DNA of 64,000 nucleotides. It comes from an uncultured Anaerolineae bacterium. GTDB taxonomy: Bacteria; Chloroflexota; Anaerolineae; Promineifilales; Promineifilaceae. Shown one piece after another: positions 1 through 7,926 of this stretch (its first letter is position 1; each line of letters opens with the position of its first letter). A program made the position numbers and the translations under genes. The DNA lies in contig CAJQMR010000008.1 in assembly GCA_905479495.1 (NCBI GenBank), positions 157,530 through 221,529 of the forward strand, in the 5' to 3' direction. Below the pieces are notes generated by a model. It was not told the origin of the DNA. It made no database searches and saw nothing but the letters and a program-made list of their open reading frames with translations.

Positions 1-834
1 ATGGCTGCCAACTCTCTTAATGCACTGAACGACAATTTAGCGCGGCTGGTTGGTCCGGCTGTGGGCGGGGCACTGCTGGGCTTGGTTGGCTTTTACAGTG
101 TGGCCATCGTTGATGCCGCCACCTATTTGCTGGCAGGGTTGCTCATTGCGCTGGTATCTGCTCCAAAACGAGAAGCGGTCGCTGTGGCGGAAACGGCCGT
201 TACCGCTCGCTGGTTACAAGTGTGGCGTGACTGGGTTGCCGGACTAAAACTTGTGCGCGGGAATCGCATTCTGGCCAGCACATTTCTCATCATTGGCATT
301 GCGATGTTTGGCGATGCCATCATCAGCGCCATTTTGGTTGTGTTTGTACAGGTCGATATGGGCCTCAGCGCTGTTGAATTTGGCTGGATGATGACCGCGC
401 GTGGCATTGGTGGTCTGATAGGTGGCCTGCTTATTGCCCAAATGAATCAAAAGTTTACCGCCACACAGCTCATGACCTGGGGATTGTTCATCAGCGGCGC
501 TTTATTGCTCATTGTCGTCAATATTCCCATCCTCGCTGTGGCCTTGCCCATCCTAACAATTTTAGGTGTGGCCGCTATTGCCTGGATTGTTAGCATTCAA
601 ACCACGCTGCAAACCAACACAGAAGATGCCTTCCGGGGACGCGTTTTTGGCGCTTTTGGCACCACAACCACACTGTTGATGTTTGTGGGCAGTGCGCTCT
701 CTGGACTGCTGGCTGACCAGGTGGGTGCCGTCCCCTTGATGAATGGCGCTGCCCTCATCTACATCGTTTCTGGCTTACTGGCTGCCGCCCTGTTTGCGAA
801 GCTTGTTACGCAAACGGCCGTTGCCACCGATTAG
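1..834 (+). CDS. MFS transporter, C-terminal part (5' end outside window)
   Basis: This is the C-terminal part of a major facilitator superfamily efflux transporter of the EntS-like (MFS_3) type. The visible 277 residues contain about eight hydrophobic helices. They begin in the conserved stretch with the GPAVGG motif, which sits mid-protein in this family, so the ATG at position 1 is probably an internal Met and the gene starts upstream of the window. Roughly 120-150 residues are missing. The substrate cannot be inferred. The frame ends at TAG in 832-834. Two ACGGCCGT palindromes lie inside it. Confidence 0.8.
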   Translation: MAANSLNALNDNLARLVGPAVGGALLGLVGFYSVAIVDAATYLLAGLLIALVSAPKREAVAVAETAVTARWLQVWRDWVAGLKLVRGNRILASTFLIIGIAMFGDAIISAILVVFVQVDMGLSAVEFGWMMTARGIGGLIGGLLIAQMNQKFTATQLMTWGLFISGALLLIVVNIPILAVALPILTILGVAAIAWIVSIQTTLQTNTEDAFRGRVFGAFGTTTTLLMFVGSALSGLLADQVGAVPLMNGAALIYIVSGLLAAALFAKLVTQTAVATD

Positions 835-849
835 CCTCATTTTTAAAGG

Positions 850-879
850 TTGACAAAGGTCTCTGCTTTTTTGTATGGT
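850..879 (+). promoter_or_regulatory. sigma-70-type promoter for a short RNA
   Basis: A perfect -35 box TTGACA (850-855) is followed after 18 bp by a -10-like TATGGT (874-879). Transcription would start near 886, in the gene-free stretch after the MFS gene. No start codon with a ribosome binding site follows before the terminator at 1037. Confidence 0.55.
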
Positions 880-885
880 TACGCC

Positions 886-1067
886 ACGATGAACGATTGG
901 CTGATTGTGACGAACACACCCGTACCTACCAGCCCCGTTGCCTGGGCAGCGGGAGGCTGGCGTTTGTCACGCATGCAGCGCATGAGAAAACTCATCTAAT
1001 CCACCAACGATTTATCTGCAATTGTGAAAACGCTTCGCCCCGTGCCTGCCCGGCACGGGGCTTTTTT
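886..1067 (+). ncRNA. Candidate structured small RNA (about 180 nt), family unknown
   Basis: The stretch lies between a good promoter (850-879) and a strong intrinsic terminator (1037-1067), with no credible coding frame. It can fold into a long stacked rod. An outer helix pairs GTGACGAAC (907-915) with GTTTGTCAC (962-970), and an inner hairpin pairs CCAGCC (929-934) with GGCTGG (955-960) and CCGTTGC (935-941) with GCAGCGG (946-952). A small ATGAG/CTCAT hairpin follows. The length would suit a 6S-like RNA, but I see no diagnostic 6S, SRP or RNase P motif. It could also be a leader that regulates proS, although T-box signatures are absent. Covariation in relatives would decide. Confidence 0.4.
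1037..1067 (+). terminator. Intrinsic terminator of the small RNA
   Basis: A perfect 10-bp stem GCCCCGTGCC / GGCACGGGGC (1037-1046 and 1052-1061) with a 5-nt loop is followed by six T residues (1062-1067). Confidence 0.8.
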
Positions 1068-1187
1068 ATGTTGAGCCACAGAGAACACAGAGATTTTTGA
1101 GATTAGGGAGAAGATCTGTGGAGAGTGTGGTCTTGGAAAAGATTTATATTTTTGATTTGACATAAAGATGTTTAAAGGTGTTTGATT

Positions 1188-2696
1188 ATGAAGATGAGTC
1201 GATTAATGAATGAAACGCTGCGGGAGGCTCCGGCGGCAACTGAAGTGGCGGGGCATCAGCTGCTGCTGCGGGCGGGGTTTGTGCGGCAGATGGCGGCGGG
1301 CGTGTTTAGCTACTTGCATTTGGGGCAGCGTGCATTGCAAAAGCTGGAAGCGATCATGCGGCAGGAGATGAATGCGCTGGGCGGGCAGGAGATTAAAATG
1401 CCGGTGGTGCATCCGGCGGCCCTGTGGCAAGCGTCGCGGCGGTGGTATGAGATTGATGCGGAGTTGGGGCGGTTGGTGGATCGAAACGGCCGTTCCCTCA
1501 CCCTGGCCCTCTCCCACGAAGAAACATTGGCTGAACTGGCCCGGCAAGAAATCCACTCCTACCGGCAGCTGCCGCAGCTGGCCTACCACATCCAAATTAA
1601 ATGGCGTGACGATCCGCGCCCGCGCGCTGGGCTAATCCGCAGCCGCGAATTTACCATGCTGGACAGCTACAGTCTGGATGTTGACGAGGCTGGGCTGGAG
1701 GCACAGTACCAGGCCCACTACGAAGCATATTTCCGCATTTTTGCCCGCTGCGGCCTGCCGGTGTTGGCTGTAGAGGCAGACGTGGGCATGATGGGCGGCA
1801 CGCAAGCCCATGAGTTTATGTACCTCACCCCCATCGGCGAGGACACGCTGCTGCTGTGCGACGGCTGCGGCTACCGCGCCAACCGGCAGGTGGCAACCTT
1901 TCGCAAGCCAGAAAAATCGGATGGCACGGAGACGATGCAGTTTGTGGCGGAATTGGTGGCTGGCGAAGAGACGATTGAACAGGTTGTTACGGCCGTTCTT
2001 CCCAAACACGTCCAAATCAATGAAACCAAGCTGGTGCATCTGCTTGATGTCCAACGGGTGCGCCCGACGGCGGAACAAGCCACCGACCTCTGGGTAGTGG
2101 ACGACGGCGTAGGCGATTGGTCCGGCCAGGCGGATAGGGTGGCCGACATTGCCGCCGCGCAAGAAGGCGATGCTTGTGCCAACTGCGGCCAGCCGCTGCG
2201 CACGGTGCGGGCAGTGGAGGTGGCCAATATCTTCAAACTGGGCACGCGCTACAGCCGCACGATGGGTGCCACTTTTGTCGATGAGCAGGACGAGGCGCAG
2301 CCGATTGTGATGGGCTCTTACGGTATTGGCGTGACGCGGCTGTTGGCCTGCGTGGCAGAACACCATCACGATGAAAACGGCCTGGCCTGGCCAGTGGCCG
2401 TGGCCCCGTATCAGGTTCATTTGTTGGCGCTGCGGGGTGGGATGGAAACGGCCGTAACCCTCTACCAAAATTTACAACAGGCAGGCATTGAGGTGCTATT
2501 TGACGACCGGGATGTGCGCCCAGGGGTGAAGTTTAACGATGCCGACCTCATTGGGCTGCCGCTGCGCCTGACGGTAAGCCAGCGCTCGTTGGTGGCTGGT
2601 GGGGTGGAGGTGCAAGTAAGAACTGGTGGGGAAACGGCCGTTGTGCCCCTGGCCGATCTGCTCAACCACGTCACAACCTGGCTGGCCGAGCAGTAG
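1188..2696 (+). CDS. proS: Proline--tRNA ligase with shortened insertion domain
   Basis: Charges tRNA-Pro with proline in the cytoplasm. Class II motifs are clear: a SHEE-type segment in the catalytic core, motif 2 around RDDPRPR, motif 3 around GSYGIGVTRL, and a C-terminal anticodon-binding domain after PYQVHLLAL. Two CxxC pairs (CDGC, CANC) flank the insertion between motifs 2 and 3. At 502 residues the protein is about 70 shorter than usual bacterial ProRS. The shortfall is in this INS region, where the usual YbaK-like editing core seems reduced to about 95 residues, so Ala-tRNA-Pro editing in cis may be lost (inference). I chose ATG 1188 because AAAGGTG at 1174-1180 sits 7 nt upstream. 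A TTG at 1182 and an ATG at 1194 are alternatives. Confidence 0.93.
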   Translation: MKMSRLMNETLREAPAATEVAGHQLLLRAGFVRQMAAGVFSYLHLGQRALQKLEAIMRQEMNALGGQEIKMPVVHPAALWQASRRWYEIDAELGRLVDRNGRSLTLALSHEETLAELARQEIHSYRQLPQLAYHIQIKWRDDPRPRAGLIRSREFTMLDSYSLDVDEAGLEAQYQAHYEAYFRIFARCGLPVLAVEADVGMMGGTQAHEFMYLTPIGEDTLLLCDGCGYRANRQVATFRKPEKSDGTETMQFVAELVAGEETIEQVVTAVLPKHVQINETKLVHLLDVQRVRPTAEQATDLWVVDDGVGDWSGQADRVADIAAAQEGDACANCGQPLRTVRAVEVANIFKLGTRYSRTMGATFVDEQDEAQPIVMGSYGIGVTRLLACVAEHHHDENGLAWPVAVAPYQVHLLALRGGMETAVTLYQNLQQAGIEVLFDDRDVRPGVKFNDADLIGLPLRLTVSQRSLVAGGVEVQVRTGGETAVVPLADLLNHVTTWLAEQ

Positions 2697-2701
2697 ATTT
2701 A

Positions 2702-2777
2702 TCCGCAGATTCACACAGATTAGCGCAGATTTTTGATGCGCCAAAACCAATCTGCGTTAATCTGCAAAATCTGCGGA
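2702..2777. repeat. Intergenic inverted repeat (AATCTGCG word family)
   Basis: Between two convergent genes, three CAGATT-type words (2702-2731) are mirrored by AATCTGCG-type words (2749-2777), giving a long imperfect stem. It probably acts as a bidirectional end signal. The same words recur at about 18955-19000. Confidence 0.6.
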
Positions 2778-2782
2778 TTATT

Positions 2783-3550
2783 TTATAAATGTAGTACGGC
2801 CTCGACGGCGAGCTGGAAGAGATGGGCGCGGGTGGCGCTTTCTTTTTGCCAGTTACGGCCGTCCCAGGCATCCCCGGCTAAATCATCGCCGCCGTAGAGC
2901 AGCTGGCCAAAGCGCACGCCGCGAAACTGGGCCACGGCAAAAAAGGCGGCGGATTCCATTTCTACCACAAGGCAGCCTTCTTCGCGGCGGCGGGCGATGC
3001 GGGCGGGTGTCTCCCGGTAGATGGCGTCGGTGGTCCACGTTTTGCCCACCACGTAGGGAACATGGTGCTTTTGCAGCGCCTGCTCAACCGCCAGCACTGC
3101 GTCGGGGTGGGCGGCCACTTCCCGGCTGGGAGGCAGGTAATGGTAGGAGGTGCCTTCATCGCGAACGGCCGTTGCCGGAACCACCACATGCCCCAAACCA
3201 ATGTCGCCATTCAGCACGCCGCAGCCGCCGCAGGCAATAAAATCGTGGCAGCCCAGGGCGATCATCTCCTCCAAAAAGGCCCCCGCCAGCGGTGCGCCCA
3301 CGCCGGGATGCACCACGGCAACGCGCTCGCCCTCAACTTCCATTTCGTAGACGGGCGCCAGCCCGATTTCTGAGCCGAGGTGAGTGATGGTTTGGAAACG
3401 GCCGTCTGCCTCCAGCTGCGTTAACACGTCCTGAAAAAAGCAAAGCACACAGCGGCGGGCAATGTCCATTGGTTTCAGAACGTTCTGCGGATCGATGAAG
3501 GCGGTCGGGTCGGGATCAAATTCGAGTATGGGGTATTTTTCATGGTTCAT
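2783..3550 (-). CDS. Nucleoside phosphorylase (PNP/UDP family 1)
   Basis: A phosphorylase that cleaves the glycosidic bond of a nucleoside with phosphate, most like uridine phosphorylase; the base specificity is uncertain. The 255 residues match the PNP_UDP_1 fold: a HPGVGAPLAG segment near the phosphate-binding loop, GGCGVL in the core, and the family's VEMES motif that contacts the ribose and base. The gene is convergent with proS. The upstream sequence of ATG 3550 has no Shine-Dalgarno but has an AT-rich TAAAAT 7 nt before the start, which would fit a leaderless mRNA. Confidence 0.82.
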   Translation of the reverse strand: MNHEKYPILEFDPDPTAFIDPQNVLKPMDIARRCVLCFFQDVLTQLEADGRFQTITHLGSEIGLAPVYEMEVEGERVAVVHPGVGAPLAGAFLEEMIALGCHDFIACGGCGVLNGDIGLGHVVVPATAVRDEGTSYHYLPPSREVAAHPDAVLAVEQALQKHHVPYVVGKTWTTDAIYRETPARIARRREEGCLVVEMESAAFFAVAQFRGVRFGQLLYGGDDLAGDAWDGRNWQKESATRAHLFQLAVEAVLHL

Positions 3551-3575
3551 GCGGGGGATTTTAACTTGAGGCGAT

Positions 3576-3627
3576 GTAATTGAGTAATTAGGTAATTGAG
3601 TAACTTGCCACTCAATTACCTAATTAC
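3576..3627. repeat. Intergenic inverted repeat (GTAATTAGGTAATTGAG)
   Basis: A perfect 17-bp inverted repeat (3584-3600 against 3611-3627) with a 10-nt loop, preceded by one further GTAATTGAG word. It lies downstream of the acyltransferase gene on the minus strand and probably forms its transcript end. Confidence 0.6.
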
Positions 3628-3634
3628 GAAGGCG

Positions 3635-5170
3635 TTAGCTCTTTTTCTGCTGACGCATTACCATTTCTTGATAAACCATGAAGAAGATGAGGCCGATGAC
3701 ACAAAGGATGCCGACCCAGTCGCCTAGCGTGATGTATGGGCTGTTGGCGCTGCCCAGAGCCACGTCGGCGACCAGCAAATTCTGGCTGCCTTCGGGGGTG
3801 GCGGTGTGGCTGAGGATACGGCCGTATCCATCTACCACCGAACTGTCGTAAGCGCGTTCTGATTTGACGATGGCTGTTCTGTTCTCGATAGCCCGGAAAA
3901 CGGTGTGCGTGTAATGATGGTAGGCAATGCCTGACCAGTCGTTGGACGGGGCAGCCAGCAGCTGCGCCCCTTGCCCGGCCATGATGCGTGACACATCTGT
4001 AAAGTCCAGGTCGTAGCAGATGGGGATGCCAATCGTGCCCAGCTCAGTGTCGTGTACCGGGTAGCTGCCCCGCGATAGGCTCGTCTCGCCTGCAAAGAAG
4101 ACCGGATGTGCCTTGCCGTATACATCGGAAAATTCGCCCTGAGGTGTGACCAGTATCGACTCGTTGCGCAGCCCTTCTGGTGTTTCTACGATGTAGCCAA
4201 AGGCGAGATAGACGCCCGTTTCTGCGACCAGATTTTGCAGCGCCTCAGCCTGCTCTACTTGCGGTTCGCCTAAGTATACGCCTTCGGGCCAGACAACCAG
4301 CTGAGCACCCTGGGCGGCGGCAGCGCGAGTTTGGGCAAAGAGCGTGTCCCACTCTGCTTGCCGACCGGCTTCGGTAGAGTCCGGGCCAAGAACGTCAGCG
4401 ACGTTGGTGCCGGGCTGCACAGAAGCCACACGGATTGTTTCTGGATTGTCGGGGATGGCGGCGTATTGAATCAGGCTGATGGCGACCCAGAGTGTGGTGG
4501 CAACGGCCGTTCCCACCAGCCAGCGCCGACTGGCAGACGCTTCTACCAGGGGCAGCGCATCCCAACGAAAGTGCGTATCAAACAAGCGCATTGTGCCCAG
4601 CGCCAGGCTGTAGTTGATGGCCATAATCAGCAAGCCAGAACCAAAAATACCGAAGATGCTGATGGGTTGCAGCAGCCATGCCTGTTCATACAGCGGATGG
4701 CTGACAAAACCCCAGGTGCCAAAAATGAGGACGCGGATGAATTCCAGGCCGATCCAGGCCACAGCCCCTTCCACGACAAACCAGCGGTAGCGTGTTTGCT
4801 CGTGAAAAGCACGTTTACTTTTGTCGGCCAACAAATTGATGACGCCGATGATGATGGGTAATCCCTGCATCCACCAGACCAAATCGGCTTGTGTGCCGTT
4901 GATGCTGAAGATGTTTTGGAAGAAGATGCCCAACCAGCCGCCTATGGTGATAGCTGAAGCGAGGCTAGAGTATTTGGCGGGCATGACGCGGTATTGAGAC
5001 ACGAGCATCGGCACGAAAGCGAACAGTACCAGCGGCCAGATGGTGTAGGGCGGGAATGCCAGCAAAAACAAGCCTATGCTTAACAGGGAGAGCAGTGCGC
5101 CGAGCAGCAGGCGAACGGCCGTATTCACGTTTGAACTTTCTTGGGTTTGGGTCAGGCTAACAGTTGTCAT
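3635..5170 (-). CDS. Apolipoprotein N-acyltransferase-like membrane protein
   Basis: An integral membrane protein of the Lnt type, expected to N-acylate lipoproteins or a similar substrate. About six to seven N-terminal helices precede a carbon-nitrogen hydrolase domain, and one helix follows it. The Glu-Lys-Cys triad of the nitrilase superfamily is visible in WPEG, GKAHP and PICYD (about residues 293, 353 and 383). The frame stays open to 5320, but I placed the start at ATG 5170 because GGAG lies 6 nt upstream and the 50 extra residues look unlike a membrane N-terminus. Chloroflexota are usually treated as monoderm, so its exact substrate is open. Confidence 0.75.
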   Translation of the reverse strand: MTTVSLTQTQESSNVNTAVRLLLGALLSLLSIGLFLLAFPPYTIWPLVLFAFVPMLVSQYRVMPAKYSSLASAITIGGWLGIFFQNIFSINGTQADLVWWMQGLPIIIGVINLLADKSKRAFHEQTRYRWFVVEGAVAWIGLEFIRVLIFGTWGFVSHPLYEQAWLLQPISIFGIFGSGLLIMAINYSLALGTMRLFDTHFRWDALPLVEASASRRWLVGTAVATTLWVAISLIQYAAIPDNPETIRVASVQPGTNVADVLGPDSTEAGRQAEWDTLFAQTRAAAAQGAQLVVWPEGVYLGEPQVEQAEALQNLVAETGVYLAFGYIVETPEGLRNESILVTPQGEFSDVYGKAHPVFFAGETSLSRGSYPVHDTELGTIGIPICYDLDFTDVSRIMAGQGAQLLAAPSNDWSGIAYHHYTHTVFRAIENRTAIVKSERAYDSSVVDGYGRILSHTATPEGSQNLLVADVALGSANSPYITLGDWVGILCVIGLIFFMVYQEMVMRQQKKS

Positions 5171-5285
5171 GATTATCTCCAATTGGTTATTGATTGATGC
5201 GTTTAGCATAGCCAATTGGAGGTCATGGTTTGATGTGCTGATGGTCATGAACGAGTCATGAAGTAGACCATGACGTGCACGTCTT

Positions 5286-5342
5286 AGATTGGACCAATTT
5301 GTTCGCCTCAACATTGCCAAGCAAAGAAAATTGGTCCAATCT
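5286..5342. repeat. Intergenic inverted repeat (AGATTGGACCAATTT)
   Basis: Fifteen-bp perfect arms at 5286-5300 and 5328-5342 lie between two minus-strand genes. The core word GATTGGACCA recurs in the hairpin at 62220-62250, so this is a dispersed family. Confidence 0.6.
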
Positions 5343-5348
5343 TTTATT

Positions 5349-6254
5349 TTAGGGGTTGGGCATGAGCTTGACGCTGCGACGGCCGTTTATCAACAAAATC
5401 CCGCCGCCAATGAGGACCATCCCGGCCACCATCCAAATAGTAATCGTTTCGTTAAGCCAGAGTACGCCAGTGATGGCCGCCACTACAGGAATGACGTAGC
5501 TGGTCAATGAGAAGGCGGTGGCCCCAAATCGCTTGGTGATGTTAAAGGCCAGCATCTGGGCGGAAAAAGCACCGATGAAGGCGGCATAAACCAGCGAAAA
5601 CCAGCCGCTGCCTGTCACTTGGGAAAGGTCAAAGCCGCGCAGCAAAATGGCAACGGGCATGACGGTTAGACCAGCAACCGTGAGACGAACGGCCGTAACA
5701 TCAAATGAGCTGAACAACTGCATCCGTTTACGAATGAGAATCGTGCCTGCCGTTTCAAACAGCATCGCGGCAAGGACAAGACCGTAGCCAATTGGGCTGC
5801 CTTGAGCCACATCGGGCAGGCCGCTTTCACCACGCAAGACGATCAGGGAGGCCCCGGCCAGGGCCAGGAAAACTCCCAGCAGCTTGCGTCGGCTCATTTG
5901 TTCATCCGGCAAGAAAAAGTGGGCGGCGATGGTGATGTAGGCCGGGGCCGTGGTGATGAGCAGGGCGGTGACCCCGCTGGATTGATAGGTGAGGGAACTG
6001 ACAACGGCCGTCATGGGGATGGCGGTGCTGACAATACCCAGGAAGGTGGCATAAAGCCACAGCTTGCGGTCGGTAGGCACGAGACGGCGGCCAGAGAAGG
6101 TGTAAACCAGTACAAAGGCCAGGCTGGCCAGCAGCAATCGCACGCCGACAAAAACCATCGGATCGAACTGCCCTACGCCGATGCGCATGATAACAAGATT
6201 GGTGCCCCACAAAAAGCCCAGCAGGCCCACGTAGGGAAAAGCTTTTGTATGCAT
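5349..6254 (-). CDS. EamA/DMT-family transporter
   Basis: A ten-helix drug/metabolite transporter with the two-fold EamA duplication, 301 residues. It opens with the typical LGFLWGTN segment in helix 1, and the second half starts near residue 155. The substrate (metabolite or amino-acid exporter) is not predictable. I chose ATG 6254 because the longer open frame overlaps the neighbouring gene and its extra residues are not membrane-like. No ribosome binding site precedes 6254. Instead, promoter-like CTGACA, 17 bp, TATCAT ends 9 nt before the ATG, suggesting a leaderless or near-leaderless transcript. Confidence 0.82.
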   Translation of the reverse strand: MHTKAFPYVGLLGFLWGTNLVIMRIGVGQFDPMVFVGVRLLLASLAFVLVYTFSGRRLVPTDRKLWLYATFLGIVSTAIPMTAVVSSLTYQSSGVTALLITTAPAYITIAAHFFLPDEQMSRRKLLGVFLALAGASLIVLRGESGLPDVAQGSPIGYGLVLAAMLFETAGTILIRKRMQLFSSFDVTAVRLTVAGLTVMPVAILLRGFDLSQVTGSGWFSLVYAAFIGAFSAQMLAFNITKRFGATAFSLTSYVIPVVAAITGVLWLNETITIWMVAGMVLIGGGILLINGRRSVKLMPNP

Positions 6255-6263
6255 AAGGGAGGA

Positions 6264-6292
6264 ATGATAGCGGGTTGCGGGGGATTTGTCAG
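6264..6292 (-). promoter_or_regulatory. Promoter directly at the EamA start (leaderless type)
   Basis: On the minus strand, CTGACA (6287-6292) is followed after 17 bp by TATCAT (6264-6269), only 9 nt before the start codon at 6254. Confidence 0.45.
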
Positions 6293-6333
6293 GGGGAGAT
6301 TTGGATAAATCGATGCTGCTTTTGTCGTGATTT

Positions 6334-6735
6334 TTATTCGAGTTTGCCTGACTGCCGGGAAAAATAGCTGCGAATCTTTCCGATGAGAGAGTCTGTGCCC
6401 TGGCGCGTTTGACGGCGGAAGCGTTGCTCCCACCAGCCTGAGCCACCACCAGAAATAGGTGTCCAGCCTTCTTTTTTAAGTGCCAAAATTAGCTCGCGAT
6501 AAGCAGCTATGTGCGCTGGATGGTTCTTTTGCGGATATCCTTCTGCGGCCTGAGCAAAAGGCACTTCGTTTGATTTGCCTGCCTCGTAACGGCCGTTTGG
6601 CCCTTTGGCATCGGCTACAAACCACAGCAGACCCAAATTGAAGGCATTCGCTCCAGCGTATCCCCCGCCCCCGGCATTTTGGTATGTTCTAAAGACAATG
6701 GTGCAGTAATCCCAAACTTTTTGCTCTGTGTTCAT
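6334..6735 (-). CDS. Hypothetical protein, 133 residues
   Basis: I do not recognise a family. The protein is soluble, with no signal peptide or membrane helix, rich in Gly and aromatic residues near both ends, and ends in a basic tail. A promoter of good quality abuts the start: TTGACA (6767-6772), 18 bp, TACGCT (6743-6748), then 7 nt to ATG 6735, with no ribosome binding site. One ACGGCCGT lies inside, read as Asn-Gly-Arg, which argues for resident DNA. Confidence 0.55.
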   Translation of the reverse strand: MNTEQKVWDYCTIVFRTYQNAGGGGYAGANAFNLGLLWFVADAKGPNGRYEAGKSNEVPFAQAAEGYPQKNHPAHIAAYRELILALKKEGWTPISGGGSGWWEQRFRRQTRQGTDSLIGKIRSYFSRQSGKLE

Positions 6736-6742
6736 GCGAAAT

Positions 6743-6772
6743 AGCGTAATGCAAAACTATTTGGCTTGTCAA
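6743..6772 (-). promoter_or_regulatory. Promoter directly at the start of the 133-residue gene
   Basis: Minus-strand TTGACA (6767-6772), an 18-bp spacer and TACGCT (6743-6748). The -10 ends 7 nt before the ATG, so the transcript would be leaderless. Confidence 0.5.
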
Positions 6773-6838
6773 TGAAAGCTTGTTTTCGGCATGAACAGGC
6801 GCATTGTCTATATTTTGCATAAGATTATGGAATATTTA

Positions 6839-6867
6839 TTGACAAAATATGTGCAAGTGTTTATCAT
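6839..6867 (+). promoter_or_regulatory. Promoter of the DrrAB-like exporter operon
   Basis: TTGACA (6839-6844), 17-bp spacer, TATCAT (6862-6867). Transcription would start about 75 nt before the ATPase start at 6948. Confidence 0.65.
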
Positions 6868-6947
6868 ATAGACATTCGTTTTTTAAATTAGCTTTGCCAC
6901 AAGCAATCTGCATGGAAGCAAAAGATTGTCGGCAAGGGGGTGTATGG

Positions 6948-7922
6948 ATGTCTAATCGAGAAATATTTGTTGAGAATTTAGTGAAGCAGTACGCAGGCGG
7001 GGTAACGGCCGTAAATGACGTTTCCTTCCAGGTGAATTCCGGGGAGATTTTTGGCTTTCTTGGCCCGAACGGTGCGGGTAAAAGCACCACTATCAAAATA
7101 TTGACCACCCTGGCCCTGCCCACAGAAGGACAGGCCACCGTCGGCGGCTATGATGTGGTGCACCAGGCAGATCAGGTGCGCCGCATTGCTGGTGTGGCCC
7201 TGCAAGACATCGGCCTAGACCCGTTGATGAAGTCGCTGGAGCTGCTGGCTATGCAAGCGCAGCTGTTCGGCGCAACCCGACAGCAGGCTAAGGCGCGTGC
7301 CCAGGAGTTGATCGAACTGGTTCGCCTTACTGAAGCAGTAGACCGGCGCGTCGGCACCTACAGTGGCGGCATGCGCCGTCGGCTGGATTTAGCTCTGGCC
7401 CTGGTGCACAAGCCAGATATCCTCTTTTTGGATGAACCGACGACCGGACTGGATCCCGCCAGCCGCCGCGATGTGTGGCAAGAAGTGCGCCGCCTTAACA
7501 AAGAGTTGGGCATGACCATCTTCCTTACTACCCAATATTTGGAAGAAGCAGATGAACTGGCCGAGCGCATCGCCATCATTGACGATGGCAAGATTGCCAA
7601 AGAAGGCTCGCCAGCACAGCTGAAAGCGGCCGTTGGCAAAGAATCAATTAATCTGGCCTTCGACAACCGTGCAATGGCCGAACAGGCCCGCAGCCAGCTC
7701 AGCGACATGGCCGAAAACATCCAGACCGACCGTGATATGGTGCGCCTCTACATGAGCCAGGCCGCCCAAACGATTCCGGCTGTGGTCACTCGGCTGCAAG
7801 CGGCCAATCTGAACCCAATTTCGCTCACGCTCACCCAGCCCACGCTAGATGATGTCTTTTTGCAGGTCACGGGTCAGCGGCTCTCAACAGAAGATGAAAA
7901 AGAAAAGGTAGCAGTAGGGTAA
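6948..7922 (+). CDS. ABC exporter ATPase, DrrA (daunorubicin resistance) type
   Basis: The ATP-hydrolysing subunit of an ABC-2 exporter. Walker A GPNGAGKST is near residues 39-47, the signature YSGGM near 138, Walker B LFLDEP near 160, and the DrrA-type C-terminal extension ends in LDDVFLQVTG. I chose ATG 6948 because AGGGGG lies 7 nt upstream and the DrrA homology begins there; the open frame extends upstream to 6849. It is followed 4 nt later by its membrane partner. The exported compound is not inferable. Confidence 0.92.
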   Translation: MSNREIFVENLVKQYAGGVTAVNDVSFQVNSGEIFGFLGPNGAGKSTTIKILTTLALPTEGQATVGGYDVVHQADQVRRIAGVALQDIGLDPLMKSLELLAMQAQLFGATRQQAKARAQELIELVRLTEAVDRRVGTYSGGMRRRLDLALALVHKPDILFLDEPTTGLDPASRRDVWQEVRRLNKELGMTIFLTTQYLEEADELAERIAIIDDGKIAKEGSPAQLKAAVGKESINLAFDNRAMAEQARSQLSDMAENIQTDRDMVRLYMSQAAQTIPAVVTRLQAANLNPISLTLTQPTLDDVFLQVTGQRLSTEDEKEKVAVG

Positions 7923-7926
7923 GCAA

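Noticed and set aside
897..1100. 67-residue plus-strand frame
   Set aside because: It runs straight through the intrinsic terminator at 1037-1067 and has no ribosome binding site or family resemblance.
886..1187. T-box riboswitch controlling proS
   Set aside because: The conserved T-box sequence (AGGGTGGNACCGCG type) and a specifier loop are not visible, and 120 nt separate the terminator from the gene. An independent small RNA fits better.
1632..2468. Minus-strand frame of 278 residues inside proS
   Set aside because: Antisense shadow of a highly conserved gene.
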